DNA of 64,000 nucleotides from Fistularia commersonii (lineage: Eukaryota > Chordata > Actinopteri > Syngnathiformes > Fistulariidae). A program made the position numbers and the translations under genes. The notes beneath the pieces were generated by a model. The model worked only from the letters and a program-made list of their open reading frames with translations, was not told the DNA's origin and made no database searches. Below are positions 63,901 to 64,000 of this stretch, one piece after another. Numbering within the stretch: the first letter of the stretch is position 1; every line of letters starts with the position of its first letter. The stretch spans positions 124,001-188,000 of the forward strand of contig JBBMNZ010000046.1 in NCBI GenBank assembly GCA_037954325.1, given 5' to 3'.

Positions 63901-64000
63901 TTTTTGATTCGGAGTGGAAATAACCAATGAATTTCATCAATCTGGTTTCTGCTGTTGAAATATGTTGTTTAGGACATGATTCTGCAAAACACATGTCAAA
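60937..64000 (+). repeat. HOR C copy 3 (cut by the window end)
   Basis: Its first monomer (60937-61112) starts as the ATGGATATTATC type and becomes the CTGCTTTTGAAATATG / GCAAAACACATG type of 56400. After that, TTTATGTCCA (61541) and GCCCAATACAGG (63308) keep the 4537 bp offset. Confidence 0.92.
63048..63211 (+). repeat. Short monomer (164 bp), HOR C copy 3
   Basis: Same deletion form as 58511, with GGATATAACC at its start. Confidence 0.88.

Larger units (their letters stand above)
1..64000 (+). repeat. Tandem satellite array, ~176 bp monomer, probable (peri)centromeric satellite
   Basis: Every part of the window matches one monomer type, repeated head to tail in one orientation. Recurrent landmarks in each monomer, in order, are GGAGTGGAAATAAC, TTTCATCAAGCTGG, TTTCTGCTGTTGAAATATG, TTAGGACATGATTCTGCAC, GTTCAAAAGATATAGCC, TTCGTTCAAAAAGTGCTTA and CACCGAGTTGAAGCG. 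The consensus counted by hand is 176 bp with 61 G+C. Successive starts in the first kilobase are 175-177 bp apart. Monomers within a block differ at a modest number of sites, while equivalent monomers in neighbouring HOR units are nearly identical. This two-level similarity is the classic signature of a higher-order satellite. Centromeric function is inferred from monomer length, AT-richness and HOR structure. No known family was recognised, and there is no gene or mobile element in any stretch. Confidence 0.97.

Noticed and set aside
1..64000. CRISPR array
   Set aside because: Regular spacing is present, but the whole 176 bp unit is conserved. There are no short repeats separated by unique spacers, and no cas genes.
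1..64000. Canonical CENP-B box
   Set aside because: The TTCG core is followed by TTCAAAAA and then no CGGG at the required spacing. The CGGG in some monomers (CTTATCGGGTTG) lacks the upstream TTCG at the right distance. No match by eye.
1..64000. Known satellites (human alpha satellite, Arabidopsis 178 bp, maize CentC, rice CentO)
   Set aside because: The monomer length is similar to some, but the sequence does not resemble them as I know them. No name is assigned without a database search.
1..64000. Embedded transposon, LTR, rRNA or tRNA genes, telomere repeats
   Set aside because: Monomer landmarks continue without a gap longer than a few bases, so no room remains for an inserted element. 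No telomere-like short repeats are seen.

Overview
The whole 64 kb window is one uninterrupted satellite DNA array. A monomer of about 176 bp is repeated head to tail, always in the same orientation, roughly 364 times (window length divided by monomer length). My hand-built consensus is 176 bp with 61 G+C (about 35%). I see no gene, RNA gene, transposon, prokaryotic feature or unique sequence anywhere. A monomer close to nucleosomal length, AT-rich and organised in multi-monomer higher-order repeats (HORs), is typical of centromeric or pericentromeric satellites of plants and animals. The organism is therefore a eukaryote. I do not recognise the family and cannot say whether it is plant or animal. 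Below, a monomer start is the 'gtgg' near its GGAGTGG box.

Layout. (A) 1-14212: HOR family A, with copies starting at 1, 2977, 6304, 8941 and 11577. Unit lengths are 2976 bp (17 monomers), 3327 bp (19), 2637 bp (15) and 2636 bp (15), plus a final partial copy. (B) 14213-29525: HOR family B, anchored at 15281, 18450, 22322 and 26194. Spacings are 3169 bp (18 monomers), then 3872 bp twice (22 monomers). (C) 29526-35107: a rearranged lead-in and then one full 26-monomer unit (30569-35107). (D) 35108 to about 52690: a nested mosaic with segment offsets of 4576, 4929, 6513 and 2287 bp. (E) about 52690-55370: B-like sequence holding a 1232 bp, 7-monomer tandem duplication. (F) 55371-64000: a short mosaic, then two more copies of the C unit (56400-60936, and 60937 to the end). 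These lie about 25.83 kb from the first copy.

The copy-number differences are explained by visible hybrid monomers: the first part of one monomer type joined in register to the last part of another. This is the product expected from unequal crossing over. There are also recurrent structural variants. A 164 bp monomer with internal deletions marks families A and C. A 167 bp monomer marks C. A variant with a perfect 6+2+6 bp palindrome occurs about once per HOR unit in A and B, is degenerate in D and was not seen in C.

Nothing here acts as genes working together. The plausible role is structural (centromeric chromatin or heterochromatin), and that is inference. The short open frames found across the array are periodic by-products of the repeat.
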